Source: Papilionanthe hookeriana x Papilionanthe teres
Taxonomy: Eukaryota; Streptophyta; Magnoliopsida; Asparagales; Orchidaceae
Length of the DNA stretch: 64,000 nucleotides
Assembly: GCA_022702705.1 (NCBI GenBank)
Contig: CM040439.1
Location: 34,226,930-34,290,929 of the forward strand
Reading direction: 5' to 3'
The translations under genes and the position numbers were made by a program. Positions 20,990 through 33,075 of the stretch are shown piece by piece (within the stretch, counting starts at the first letter, position 1; each line of letters opens with the position of its first letter). The notes below the pieces were generated by a model, which saw only the letters and a list, made by a program, of their open reading frames with translations, did not search any database and was not told the origin of the DNA.

Positions 20990-22571
20990 ATGTCGAACGG
21001 CGGTCGGTCATGAACTTTAGAAATGGCGTAAGCCTCGCACTCGATGAAAAGAGGGTGAAAGATGGAGCGATAATAGAGATCGACTCGTACTTCGCACCGG
21101 CAGCTCGCAATACGAGGAAAGTGACCGGGTCCCGATCGACCGAGAGGAACCGCCCGCCGGACAAGATGAGAGTGGGTGGCCCGAGCCACCAATCCAAAGA
21201 AGAAGAAAAGAAAAACAAACACCGAAGAAGACAAGAGAATCAAATCCGTAGTCGCATACAGCAGAGGGCAGCTTGTCAGCGCCGCGCCCACGTAAACTCA
21301 GAAAGTACGAAGAGCTACTCTCACAGCAACTCAACGAAGAAACAAAAATCGCCGTATCCGCAAGATGCTAACTAAATTAGCAGCGGACCAGCGCGACGAA
21401 ACAGTTGCTTCTGCCAATGCATATACTTCAAGGATACCGGTTCGCCAGGAACCTGAAGGAAGGAGACCAGCTCCGAGGATGACAGAAGAAACCAGAGAAA
21501 TCTCAAGAAGAACAGAAGAAAGAAGGCTACTACGCCACCGGATAAAGTCACCGGCAATGCATGACCTTGTTGCAGAAGCAACCCCGAGGATGTCCCGACG
21601 GACATCATCCCCGAGGAGCCGAGGTATGCAGGAGAACGTGAAGGGATCGAGCCATATATCCCACAAGACGTCACCGTGCCTCGCCATTTGCAAATTATCC
21701 CGGAATACGAGCTAGAAAGGATACGTAATGTCCGTAAGAAAACTTTTGAATACTTCGAGAGAATCGTAGGCAGGAGGATCAATATACTCAAGGCCTCGAG
21801 CTACATACGTACGTATTCTCGAATATGAACAACAACAAATCGTGGATCGCATCCGGATTTGAAAAAGATGGGCCGAGCGGGTCGCTTAAGAGAAAACACT
21901 TACTCGTAACCCCGGAGATGGATGCCGTGGAAGGGGAGAATTACAATACAATGTGGATGTCGCTATAACTTCGCGGAAGACAGAAGGGAAACCCACCGGG
22001 GATACTCCGTCATGGCCGAGTGGATCCAATGCCATTAGTCATTAAAAGGATGGTAAAAAGAATGATAACATGGGGAGTATTGCCAGCAGATTGCATACCC
22101 AACAGTTGCATCATCAACATTTACAAGAAGGGTGACTGTATACCCCCGCACATAGATCACCACGACTTTGTCAGACCGTTCTGCACAGTTTCTTTTCTGA
22201 ATGAGTGTAATATCATGTTCGGATCTGACCTCCGGATAGCAGCCCGGGTGAGTTCCGAGGGCCAGTAAAGATACCATTACCGGTAGGTTCCGTCATGATA
22301 CCGAAGGGCAACGGAGCGAGATGTCGCTAAGCATTGCATACCAGGAGTACCGGTGAAGCGGATCTCGGCTACTTTCGAAGGATGGACGACGAGAAAGCAC
22401 CTTACCACTTCCAACCGTACCCGGAGTTAGAGAGCCTCCGCCTTACGAAGCCGCGAGCTACATGGAAAATATCACACCTCCAACGTACATCCATACGGCA
22501 TCCTCGCCAAGGATGGCTTGGAAGGTGATGTTATCGACCATGTACCTCACTATTCGTACATGGATTTTTTG
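20990..22571 (+). pseudogene. Tat-B AlkB-type 2-oxoglutarate/Fe(II) dioxygenase ORF (ALKBH9/10-like)
   Basis: This is an extra ORF between integrase and the 3' UTR. The first part (to about 21600) is basic and unrecognised. The AlkB part follows: a GLEL-type start, IKRMVKRMITWGVLPADCIP, SCIINIYKKGDCIPPHIDHH with the HxD metal ligands at 22149-22157, RPFCTVSFLNECNIMFGSDL, IPLPVGSVMI, DVAKHCIPGVP with the distal His at 22332-22334, and FRRMDDEK with the Arg pair near 22376-22381. These match the plant ALKBH9/ALKBH10 class, whose members remove N6-methyladenosine from mRNA. The HxD part is open (22020-22268). Single-base indels lie near 21585, 21790, 21855, 22250 and 22318. No introns interrupt it, so it was probably captured from an mRNA. 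Activity is not shown. Confidence 0.85.
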
Positions 22572-23289
22572 ACAGATACCCTTTTGGATGGATCGACAAA
22601 GATCATACATAGTCCCGTTTTGAGTCTATATGGATTGTATGAGATGTATTCCAGATCGAGTTGTACGATGTATCTTCAGCATGATTGGAATGAAAGTGAC
22701 CATGTCACAATTTTGGTCTTCACCTCTTTTGTGCAAATTAACTGGGAAACGCCATTAAAAGTTAAATGAACTTCGAACAAAGAAACGTGAAAAGAAACAA
22801 AAAGAATAAAAGAAAACTTTCCTTAAAATCTAAAAAATGATAAACTCCAAATTCACGATAAAATAAAAATTTGAATCGTTAAAAGACAAACAAAATGACC
22901 ACAAAATCTCAATCAAATTTCAAATTCAACCTTTCCAAATTTTAAATCAAATCTCAATCAAATTTCAAATTCGATCTTTCCGGATCTCACATTAAACCTC
23001 AATCAAATTCGAACTTATCCTTCCAAATCCGAAATCCAATCGTTCGCTCTCTCTCCTTGTTCGGGATGGAAGCGGTCGATTCCATCGACACGGATCGAAT
23101 CTGATGGCAAGGAATCACATCCAATCTAAACCAGCAACCTTCAATCAACTCTTCTGAATGGGATATGCAATATCTACATATTCCCTCTTAATCTATTTTC
23201 TTCCATGAAAGTCTTTTACAACTTTCATGAAATTCTCGAAACACCAAAATTCCACACTCTTCAAATCTACACTACAAATCCTTGCAAAA
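22572..23289 (+). other. Tat-B 3' untranslated region, unique part
   Basis: An open stretch to 22769 continues after the AlkB frame, but in another frame and with no recognisable motif. Beyond it the DNA is A-rich with repeated AATCTCAATCAAATTTCAAATTC words and stops in all frames. Tat-A has the same sequence at 33076-33788. Confidence 0.6.
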
Positions 23290-24090
23290 TCAAAATTCAA
23301 AATCAAATTCTTGAGGTTGAGGATTTTACATCCGATACCGCACTGCTTTAGGATTCTTTCCCTATTGCACTGAGATACATCAAAATCAAATTCTCGAGGT
23401 CGAGGATTTTACATCCAATACCGTATCGCTTTAGGATTCTTTCCCTATTGCATCGAAATACATCAAAATCAAATTCTCGAAGTCGAGGATTTCACATTCG
23501 AGACCGCACTCGCTTTAGGATTCTTTCCCTATCGCACTCGAAATACATCAAAATCAAATTCTCGAAGTCGAGGATTTTACATCCGAGACCGCATCGCTTT
23601 AGGATTCTTTCCCTATCGCACCGAAATACATCAAAATCAAATTCTCGAGGTCGAGGATTTTACATCCGATACCGCATCGCTTTAGGATTCTTTCCCTATC
23701 GCACCGAAATACATCAAAATCAAATTCTCGAGGTCGGGGATTTTACATCCGATACCGCATCGCTTTAGGATTCTTTCCCTATCGCACCGAAATACACCAA
23801 AACCAAATTCTCGAGGTTGAGGATTTTACATCCGATACCGCACTCGCTTTAGGATTCTTTCCCTATCGCACCGAAATACATCAAAAAATCAAACTTTTCG
23901 AGGTCGAGGATTTTACATCCAATACCGCATCGCCTTAGATTCTCTCCCTATCGCAATGAAGCACACCAAATCAAACCCTCGAGGTTAAGAATTTTACATC
24001 CAATACCGCATCGCTCCGAGATCTCTCCTCATTGTAATGATTCAATCCAATCAGCTCAATTTTCCTTTGAGGTCGAGGATGTTACATCTA
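23290..24090 (+). repeat. Tandem repeat in Tat-B 3' UTR (about 83 bp, 10 units)
   Basis: Units contain GAGGATTTTACATCCGATAC and GGATTCTTTCCCTATCGCAC. The spacing of the latter motif (23351, 23434, 23518) gives a period of 83-84. I count ten units, the last two or three degenerate. Tat-A has twelve (33790-34750). Tandem arrays in the 3' UTR are known for Tat-lineage elements and can seed satellites. Confidence 0.9.
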
Positions 24091-24456
24091 AAACCACAAG
24101 ATTTCAATTCTCATTTCAAATCAAATCCCTTCGAATCTAATCTTAACAAAAATCCAATCTAAATTGAAACTCAAGTTAAAATCCGAACTTACACATCAAA
24201 ACTTAAACCGAAACAACCGAAATTTAAATCGAAATTTCCCGCGATCATGTGATTTGGGACTCACGTCCTTTTCCTTCCCTGCCGAGAGTTCAGAATCTCC
24301 AGGCCTTAGAAATATACTTGACACTCCCCACGGAAACTCTCCTACTTCGTCCTAAGTTTGTCACTTGGACATCCGTGATTGGTTTTGTTGATCTTTTCGG
24401 TCAACGCCAATACGCGCGGTGTGCTCCGTCACTCACCACACCTATTGGGGTCCATT
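24091..24456 (+). other. Tat-B 3' end of internal region
   Basis: This is a non-coding segment between the tandem array and the 3' LTR. The last 40 bases include ACCACACCTATTGGGGTCC directly before TGTTGACC. I see no classical polypurine tract; the GGGG run at 24447-24450 is the only candidate. Confidence 0.5.
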
Positions 24457-27400
24457 TGTTGACCTCATTTTTTATGAGGTCTTCTCTTCTTCTCTTTAGT
24501 ACTTAGGATCTAGCCTTAGGCTTTTCCTTCGACTATCTTAGAGGATTAGAATTGGGACCCACCACTTAGAAATTCAAACCACTTCTAACTCCCCGCAAAC
24601 TCCACAAACTTCGATTGTAGACCCCTCATCACCTAGAGGGTTGAAATCAAATGAGGAAGTTTAAAGGATGAGTTCCTATGGACTCTTCGGCCTTGGGATC
24701 GCTCGGCGGCCTAGTCCGGTGAGGAGGCCGACTTACACACACACTACACCTATACACTACACTTTCACACACCTCCTAAAACCACACCCTTACCCAACTC
24801 GACCTCCCGACTCATGAAGGTGATTCACATGGATGGTCCTTAACCCCTAAGCCCTCGGGCTAAGAGGGTTAGGAACAACATAGTGTATGCCTCAAATGAG
24901 TCCCTTCATGGCTCATGTGGGCTTGATGTGGCTTCATGGCTAAAAAAAAATGATTTCATTCCACTTACATTCACCCAATCTTCAATTTTCCAAATTTTCA
25001 ATTTTTGACCCCCGACCCAACACCCGCTAGCCCTACCCAAAACCCTTGAAATTACCCAAATTTTTCAAAATCCTCCAAAATCACCCAAAATTCCTCAAAA
25101 TTAATCCTAAACATTCCCACATTACTCAAATTGATCATCCATAGCCAAAAATAATAAAAATTCCAAAAATACCTCCCAATACCCTCCAAATACCCAAAAT
25201 GCCCCTCTTAGCCAAAAAATCCAAAATTCAGGAAATTCCCGAAAATTCCGTAAAATCCTAAATATTCCCAATTTCATTTTGTTCAACTACACCATGGGCC
25301 AATTTTGTCAATTTACCCCACTTTTATCAAAACCCCCAATTCGACTCCATTTTAACCCAAAGTGAACCCAATGTCAAACCAAACCTACCCAATTGACCCA
25401 AATTCGCGTCCAATTCAATTCTAAACTTCAATTCAACATCCCCAACACCAATCTAGACCAAATCCAAGCCCAATTTGATTGGCATTGGGATCCAATTTCA
25501 CTTTTGGCCTTAAAGCCCAATTTGGACCCATGACCCAAATTTAGCCCAAACTCACCCAACTCAACTCCAATTAACCCCAAATCTTTTCTAAACCCTCCTT
25601 AACATCCCCATAAACAAAACACTAACATGATTTGCCCAAAATTTAGACCCAAACCCCACTCAAATTCAACCCAAAATCAAAAAGCCCAATTTTGACCTAA
25701 ACCCAAACCTAACCCAAATAGACCCAAACCCCAAAATCAAAACCCAACCAAAGCCAAAACCTCTTTGAAACACTCCTATAAATATTTCCCAACATTTATT
25801 TTACATCAATTTCAACCCTAGCCCAACATTGGCCCAAGTTAGCCCAATTTGACATACATTGGCCCATTTACCAAATAAACCCAAATTCAACCCAATTCAA
25901 ACCCAAACCACCTTAAATCTATTTCAAATTACTCATGAAACATCCCTAAACCAAAACCAACAATTTTTTGGCCCAACCTTTTACAAAAATTCTCATCCAT
26001 GAATACATTCTTAAACTTAAAAGCCCACTTCCCTTAAACCTTCCTAAAAGCCCATTTCCTTCAAAATTCAAAAGCCCAAATCATCCTAAAGCCCACATGA
26101 CATTTCCCCTCATCATACTTTCAATTAAATTCAATACCTAAGTCCTAAAATCATCATTAAGCCATTCCAAATCAAGCTTCATGAAAATTCTCCACCAAAA
26201 TACCAAAATTCCTAAATTATATTTCCATGAAATTGACTAAACTTTTCCCAAGCCAAATGGAGCCAAATGCAAGCCATGAACAAGCCAAATGAAGCCATGG
26301 AAGGTTTGACATGTGATCAAGTCATTAATGGCAAAAGGAGGAGCCTCTTTTAAGCCCCCTTAAAAAGGTTTTAACCCTTTTAATGCTTCACCTTAATCCA
26401 TGATTAATCAAAATATTCATGGATGGTGACCTCTCCACCCTTTTCTAGCCGATTCACCCGATCCTCCCTCAGCCCCAAATCAACCATGGGGAGGTGAACC
26501 AAGCCCATTTTCAATGGGTTGACCAAACCAAGTGCAAAAGAAGCCACCTCCCCATGCCATTTCGATCCAACCACTTTACACATGTAAGGCTTCAATCGAA
26601 TTCACGAACTTCAACCCCCGACCTCCTCGGCCTCGAGGGTGACCCTCGCCCGCCGGCCACCACCCGGCCGCCGGAAAACGCCATGGCCGAGACATGGGGA
26701 GGAGCCAAACCTTGGAATTCCACCTCGCCGAGCCGCCCCATGCCCAATGGCCACCATAGCTGTTCTTCCCATGCCCGCAGCAGCCGATCCCAACCCTCGG
26801 CCATCCCCGCGAGGCTCTCCAGCCCACCTCTATTTAAACCCGACCCCTCACGGCCATGGGGGAGTGTTGCACAAACCTCGCCGAAACTCCGCCAAAATTG
26901 TTCCAAACCCTACTCCATACTTAGAGCAGCTTGATCCCAAAGTGTCAATTTGCCCTAATCCCCATCGACAGAATCCAATTTCTCAACCGAAATTTCACCC
27001 AAAAACCAGGACACCTCCTCACAGCCGAGCCAATCCCCAAATCGATTGGTCCTACACCTTCACTCGGACCAAGGGAAGAAGTTTCCCATCGAAAGCCCCA
27101 TCTCCGAGCCACCCGGCTTGCTCCAGCCTCCAAGCTTTGTGATCGGCCGTGGTCACTTTCATAGCTAGACAATTCACCAAGCCAAGGAACTTCATCCGGA
27201 GCTTACTCGGACCCAATCGAAGGTGACACAACTCTCAGATCGAAGCTTCACTTCTCTGAGCAAAGGTATGAACTCATTCTTCTTCCCGAGCTTACAGAGA
27301 TTCTCTATTTCATTTGAATAAATTTCAATGCATGTTTACCGTATGGATGTGTTCGTCTCTTCAAGACGAATCCATAGAGCATAAGAACACGAAAATCCAT

Positions 27401-30400
27401 CGAGAATCGAGTGAGTTCTTAGGGTTAGAGTGTGGACGGTCACGGGATCGCACCGGCCGTAGACGATGACCGAGAACCGCTCGGATCGCGCGTGTATCGG
27501 ATGGACGGCTTGGATTGCGCTCGGACCGGCGAGATGGTGCGTGAACTGCGGGGCCCCGGCGACCGAGTCGGATGGCGGCGTTGAATGGGAGCGCGCCGCG
27601 TGGTCGTTCGGAGATGCCGAGGATGACGAGGCGCCGACTCGGATAAGTAGGAAATTAGGGATTTTTCCGATTTATTTAAATACCGTAACTTCAAAAATCC
27701 ATATCTTTGTGTAGAAAAATCACAAAAATAAAATAAAAATACTCTCTCGCTCAGTGAACGGAGGAGAATAATGTGGAAAAGAAATTAATTAATTTTGCCC
27801 AAGTACTTTATTTTTAATTAATTATTTACTCCCCGCATTGTTTTAATTCTCCATGCATTCATACAATTCACCATGGCATGAGACCATAGGGCTTTTAAAG
27901 CCTCCGAACTTGGGAACATTCCCCGAATTTTCCAAGGTCGAGGCCATCTCCGTGAAAAGTTATTGATTTTTCAAATGCATGTGGTCATTTTGAATATTTT
28001 AATTCCAAAAATTAGCATGTTGTGAAATAAATTCTAGGAAAATTTGGTGATGTTCCTTATGACCGCAGAACCCTAGGAAAAATAAGGCTCGAGTTAATTC
28101 ACTCAAAATAACCCTAATCGGCTTAAACACCCAAAATAGACCCCTAATTAATTAGAGCTAACTATACATCAAATTGACTTGAAATCAATTCTCCACTCGA
28201 CCTTTAGGATTAGAGGAACCCACCATAAAAATTTGAAGTCAATTGGACTTGGTTAGCCCTACTAAATGGGTTGATTAAGCCATTTAGTCATTTTAAACTT
28301 TAAAAATTCATAACTTTCAAAATACCTTTCAAAAATTCACCAAATTTGTTTTGGAGCCTCTCGATATCAGGGGAATTTAAGAAAATTAAAATTTCAATTT
28401 TCTAAAAAAGTTAATTTTTTAATATTATTTTAATATTTTAATAATTAAAAAATAAAAAAATCACAAAATAATAAAATTCGCCAAAATGTCATATTTTGAA
28501 ATTTAATCACTTAAGAACAAACCCCATATTTTTCTCGAGTCTATTTAATGAGATATTAAATTTTAAAGCCCTAGGGTAATTTTAAAATTAAAAAAATGTA
28601 TTTTCTAGCATTTTCACTAAAATAATTATAATAAATCAAAGAAAAATCAGAAAATTGTAAAATTTGGTTCTCCGGAATCCTTGATATCGAGAGAATTTTA
28701 AAAAACTATAAAATTCATTTTTCAACTTATATTCTATTTTTAAATTAATTAATACTCCAGAAATTAAAATAATTTTAATAAATAAAATATAATTCAAAAA
28801 TCACAAAAATTAGTCCAAGTGATCCTCTGGTCATTAGGAATGCCCCATAATTTTCTTAAGGACATAAACTTTCCCTTGGTCATATTATTGAATTTTCCTT
28901 GGAAATCCTTATTTTCCACCAAAAATAAATATATAAATAAATTAAATACGGAAAAATCACATTTTCTCCTCTAATGTCTTTATTGACATATGAGTGAAGT
29001 CACATAAAAATTTCAAATTCATTTGAGCTCAATTTAGTGAGTAATGAAATTATTAGGCTTGAAGGGCAAAATGGTAATTAAAATTTTTAACCCTTAATTA
29101 AAACTTTAGGCTTAATAAAATTAAAAAGTAAAATATTTGATTTTAATCTGATTTGGATGATTGAAATTTAGATAATTAAAGGGTAGAAACCTACTAAACA
29201 ATTTAAAATAATTGAAATAAATCTTAATTAAATAATTGATTAAATTTGGAAGAATAATAAAATTGGAATTATTAAAATAAGGGTATTATTAGGAAGAGGT
29301 TTATTCTTTAATCTAAGGATCCCTAAATTAATCATCTCAATAATATTTAATTCTTAATTAAAAAGGTAATCCAAATTTAAGTCTTAAAGTATTAAAAGAT
29401 TCAATCATTTAAATTGAATTAAAGGTAAATTATTAAACTCTTTTTAAAAAGTTTCAATTAAAATTAAAATTAAAATTAAAATTAAATTAAAAAATTAAAT
29501 TAAATTAAATTAAATCAAAAAATATAATAATAATAAAACTAAATTGAATTAAATTGAATAAATAAATTAAATTAAATTAAGTAATTAAATTAAATTAAGT
29601 TAAGTTAAATAAATAAATTAAATTAAATTAAATTAAATTAAATTAAATTAAAAAATATATATTAAATTAAATTAAATTAAATTAAATTAAATTAAATTAA
29701 AAAAAATATATTAAATTAAATTAAATTAAATTAAAACAAATTAAACCAAATCAATACAAATTAAATTAAATCAAGTTAAATTAAATCGAATTAAATATAA
29801 CATCACCTAAGACATGAAGAATTCAAAATAAATCTAAAATAACTTGAACACTATTCCAAACTTAAATCATTAATTTGAATTTAAATTCGAATCACAAATC
29901 ATTAAATGTCATTTTGCCCTTAGGAGCCCTCACTAAGTATAACTCCTAAATGGAGTATCAAGTGAAATGACACTTCACTTATAGGATATTCAAATGTCCC
30001 GGTTCACTGAGCAAGACAACAAAACTTAAACTCTCGGACGATTAATTCATTTGTATAATTAAATTCATTTGGACTTAAAACAATCCTAGAAATATTGAAA
30101 AGATGTTTAAGATTCGTCTTAAGCACTTCCTCAATATGATAGGATATTTATAAGAACAATTGGACTTAGTTGTTCTTTGATGAAGAAAATCGTCCTCAAA
30201 CTAAAACACAAGAACCTAGACGTCATAGGAGATGACTAGCTATAGGATTAGGAACTTGATAGAAAACCATAACCCTTCCTTTAGCTTTACCTAGGAACTT
30301 ACTTTAAATGCTTAAATATTCTAACTGTGTTTTAAGTGCAGCTTGGGATGACGGGAAGACCCTCCAGGTACGCTTTTATTTTATTGTGATTTACTTTATC

Positions 30401-31919
30401 GCAATTTATTTAATCGCGTTGCACTTTACCTTTCTTGCATGATAAACAACAGTTGCATGAAAACCTACACCTTTAGGACGAAACCAAAACCGAAACCCAT
30501 AACTAAATTAAAAGACACTACAAGATAAAATTCACCTCCACAACATTTCAAAATATAAGACAACTCAAAATTTAATCACAAACGGAACAACAAAACTACA
30601 ACTACAACTAAATTAAAATGTCTCATCGAATGATCGGGAATACCTCGGATGATGTAACCCACGTGTTGCTAACGGGATTTCCCACGGTCTAAATGAAAGT
30701 GCGGAACTCATTTAGTTGAGTTTAGCAAATTCATCTGGACTAAGTGAATTCGATGAAAATAACGGTGTCGGGATGACGGAACCGTGGGATCTTAATCGGT
30801 TTTGTTTAATCAACTTTAAGATTTGTTTTAATTAAAACATAAAAAACACTTGGAAATTAAGACTTTCTTTAAACCAGAACACTTCTCTCATCTCCCGATT
30901 TATGATTTCTAAAACTAAACCTCTGCGACAACAAGGAGCTCGGAGCATGGTGGGCAAGCACGGCCATCGTCATCAAGAAAATCCGAGTCTACTTCAAAGA
31001 AACTTTCCTTAGAACTAAATAACCAAGCTATAGGACTTCGAGGTAGTTTGCACTAGTGCAACATAAATCCTCAACTCTTCGTTAGGCATTTGCATGATCA
31101 TGTCATGTAAATTAAGCCCTAACCGGTCTTAGGATTCCGAGGTAGTCGTTTGGCACGACATAAACCCCCACATCTTCAAGGCTATTTGTATGATTTCATC
31201 ATACAAACATAAGTCCTAATTAATTAAAATTGGCAAGATCAAAACATTAAATAAACATTAGGACCTTCCTAAATTCAAGCCAAAAAATAGGATAGTCGGG
31301 AAATTACCGAAGTTCGCTTCTAATCTGTGATTTCTCCTACCTTTCTTCCTTCGGATTCCCAAAATATAATGCTCTAAATTTGATCCATTCCCTATTGAAA
31401 TTTCAAAACTCAATCCTCGAAAACTCAAACTTTGAAATTCTTGAGAGCAGAACTACCGATTATTATCGAGAGTTTTCTTAGGTGATTCCCGTCACTTAAG
31501 ATGTAATTAACTATGAGGCTTGCCTCTTATAGGGAATTTTAAGAACCTGTGTAATATAAACCCCGCTTAATTCATTTATATTAAGCAGGGGAATTTGTCG
31601 GCTTATAAAATTGGTTCGCAGACCAAATGGACGTCACAAATCTTCTAGTTTATTTAATCGAGCACCATCATCAGGCAGTGTGTCTATTCTTCGGGATAGA
31701 TACACGGTTTGTGATGTGATGCTCGTTTATATAAACTATTTGGGACGTGAGATCGGTTTGATTTCATATCTTAAAATTTTCAAATTTAAAATTATTTTCA
31801 AAATCAAATACTACTTTCTAAATTATATATATATTTAAATTAAATTTAAAATTCGCCGACAACTTCTGTAGGCGACCCCTCTTAAAAAATACAACACTCA
31901 ACCTAAAAATATGCCGACA
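24457..31919 (+). repeat. Tat-B 3' LTR (about 7.46 kb)
   Basis: The LTR starts TGTTGACCTC at 24457, ends ATGCCGACA at 31919, and is followed by the target duplication ACTTC. It is collinear with the 5' LTR over its whole length, including the CCCAA-rich block (24955-26270), TATTTAAA (26831), the GC-rich island (27430-27650), the AAATT array (29470-29785) and the hairpins (31089-31111, 31185-31207, 31561-31590). Differences from the 5' LTR are mostly one-base changes, many at CAG or CTG. Confidence 0.95.
29470..29785 (+). repeat. (AAATT)n array, 3' LTR of Tat-B
   Basis: This is the same pentamer array as 9410-9740, in the equivalent place, with a different number of units and interruptions. 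Confidence 0.9.
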
Positions 31920-31924
31920 ACTTC
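31920..31924 (+). other. Target site duplication, right copy (ACTTC)
   Basis: This pentamer follows the last base of the Tat-B 3' LTR and equals 4389-4393. The next bases (AAGGATACCGG) continue the outer element exactly where 4393 broke off. Confidence 0.95.
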
Positions 31925-33075
31925 AAGGATACCGGTTCGCCAGGAACCCGAAGGAAGGAAACCAGCTACGAGGATGACGAAGAAACCGGAGAAATCTCAA
32001 GAAGAACGAAGAAAGAAGGCTACTACGCCACCGGATAAAGTCACCGTAATGCATGACCTTGTTGCGAAGCAACCCCGGAGGATGTCCCGACGGACATCAT
32101 CCCCGAGGAGCCGAGGTATGCAGGAGAACGTGAAGGGATTGAGCCATATATCCCACAGTACGTCACCAGGCCTCGCCATTTGCAAATTATCCCAGAATAC
32201 GAGCTAGAAAGGATACAGAATGTCCAGAAGAAAACTTTTGAATACTTCGAGAGAATCAGAGGCAGGAGGATCAATATACTTGAAGGCCTCGAGCTACATA
32301 CAGACGTGTTCTCAGAATATGAACAACAACAAATCGTGGATCGCATCCGGGATTTGAAAAAGATGGGCCGAGCGGGTCGTTTAAGAGAAAACACTTACTC
32401 GAACCCCGGAGATGGATGCCGGGGAAGGGAGAATTACAATACAATGTGGATGCCGCTATAACTTCGCAGAAGACAGGAAGGGAAACCCACCGGGATACTC
32501 CGTCATGGCCGAGTGGATCCAATGCCATTAGTCATTAAAAGGATGGTAAAAAGAATGATAACATGGGGGGTATTGCCGGCGGATTGCATACCCAACAGCT
32601 TGCATCATCAACATTTACAAGAAGGGTGATCGTATACCCCCGCACATAGATCACCACGACTTTGTCGGACCGTTCCGCACGCTTTCTTTTCCGAATGAGT
32701 GTAATATCATGTTCGGATCCGACCTCCGGATAGCGAGCCCGAGTGAGTTCCGAGGGCCGATAAAGATACCATTACCGGTAGGTTCCGTCATGATAGCGAA
32801 GGGCAACGGAGCGGATGTCGCTAAGCATTGCATACCGGGAGTACCAGATGAAGCGGATCTCGCTTACTTTCGAAGGATGGACGACGGAAAGCACCTTACC
32901 ACTTCCGACGTGACCCGGATTTAGAGAGCCTTCGGCCTTACGAGTCGTGAGCTACATGGAAAATATCACACCTCCAACGTACATCCATACGGCATCCTTG
33001 CCAAGGATGGCTTGGAAGGTGATGTTATCGACCATGTACCTCACTATTCGGACATGGATTTTCGACGGATACCCT
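31925..33075 (+). pseudogene. Tat-A AlkB-type dioxygenase core, cut off from its N-terminus
   Basis: This is the second half of the outer element's AlkB frame. A Lys/Glu-rich piece (31925-32060) leads to LQIIPEYELERIQNVQKKTF, then INILEGLELHTDVFSEYEQQ and MGRAGRLRENTYS, the N-terminal strand-helix region of the ALKBH9/10 class. Frame changes near 32405 and 32440 hide a WMPGKG-like loop and a YNFAEDRKGNPPG stretch, both typical of the class. From the HxD motif (PPHIDHHDF, His and Asp at 32643-32651) through the distal His (AKHCIPG, 32826-32828) to the Arg pair (YFRRMDD, 32871-32876), one frame stays open to 32924. The core is thus kept, but the ORF is split from its start by 27.5 kb. Confidence 0.85.

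Larger units (their letters stand above)
4394..31919 (+). mobile_element. Tat-B: complete inner Tat/Ogre-type LTR retrotransposon (about 27.5 kb)
   Basis: The element has a 5' LTR (4394-11867), an internal region (11868-24456) and a 3' LTR (24457-31919), flanked by the duplication ACTTC. LTR ends are TGTTGAC and GCCGACA; the first LTR starts TA instead of TG. Gene order is PBS, leader ORFs, gag, protease, RT, RNase H, second RNase H, integrase, AlkB-type ORF, and a 3' UTR with an 83-bp tandem repeat. The order through integrase is that of Tat/Ogre elements; the AlkB ORF is extra. The two LTRs look nearly identical by eye, suggesting a fairly recent insertion, but I could not compute an identity or an age. 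Confidence 0.95.

Noticed and set aside
20990..22571. A host ALKBH gene caught between elements
   Set aside because: It occurs at the same place in two copies of the element, lies inside LTR boundaries, and has no introns in the recognised part.
22518..22769. Separate small gene after the AlkB ORF
   Set aside because: The frame has no motif, and the equivalent in Tat-A (33000-33260) has changes that break it. It is more likely an alternative frame of the AlkB end plus 3' UTR.
23290..24090. CRISPR-like array of regular repeats
   Set aside because: The whole 83-bp unit is repeated without unique spacers, and the setting is a plant retrotransposon 3' UTR.
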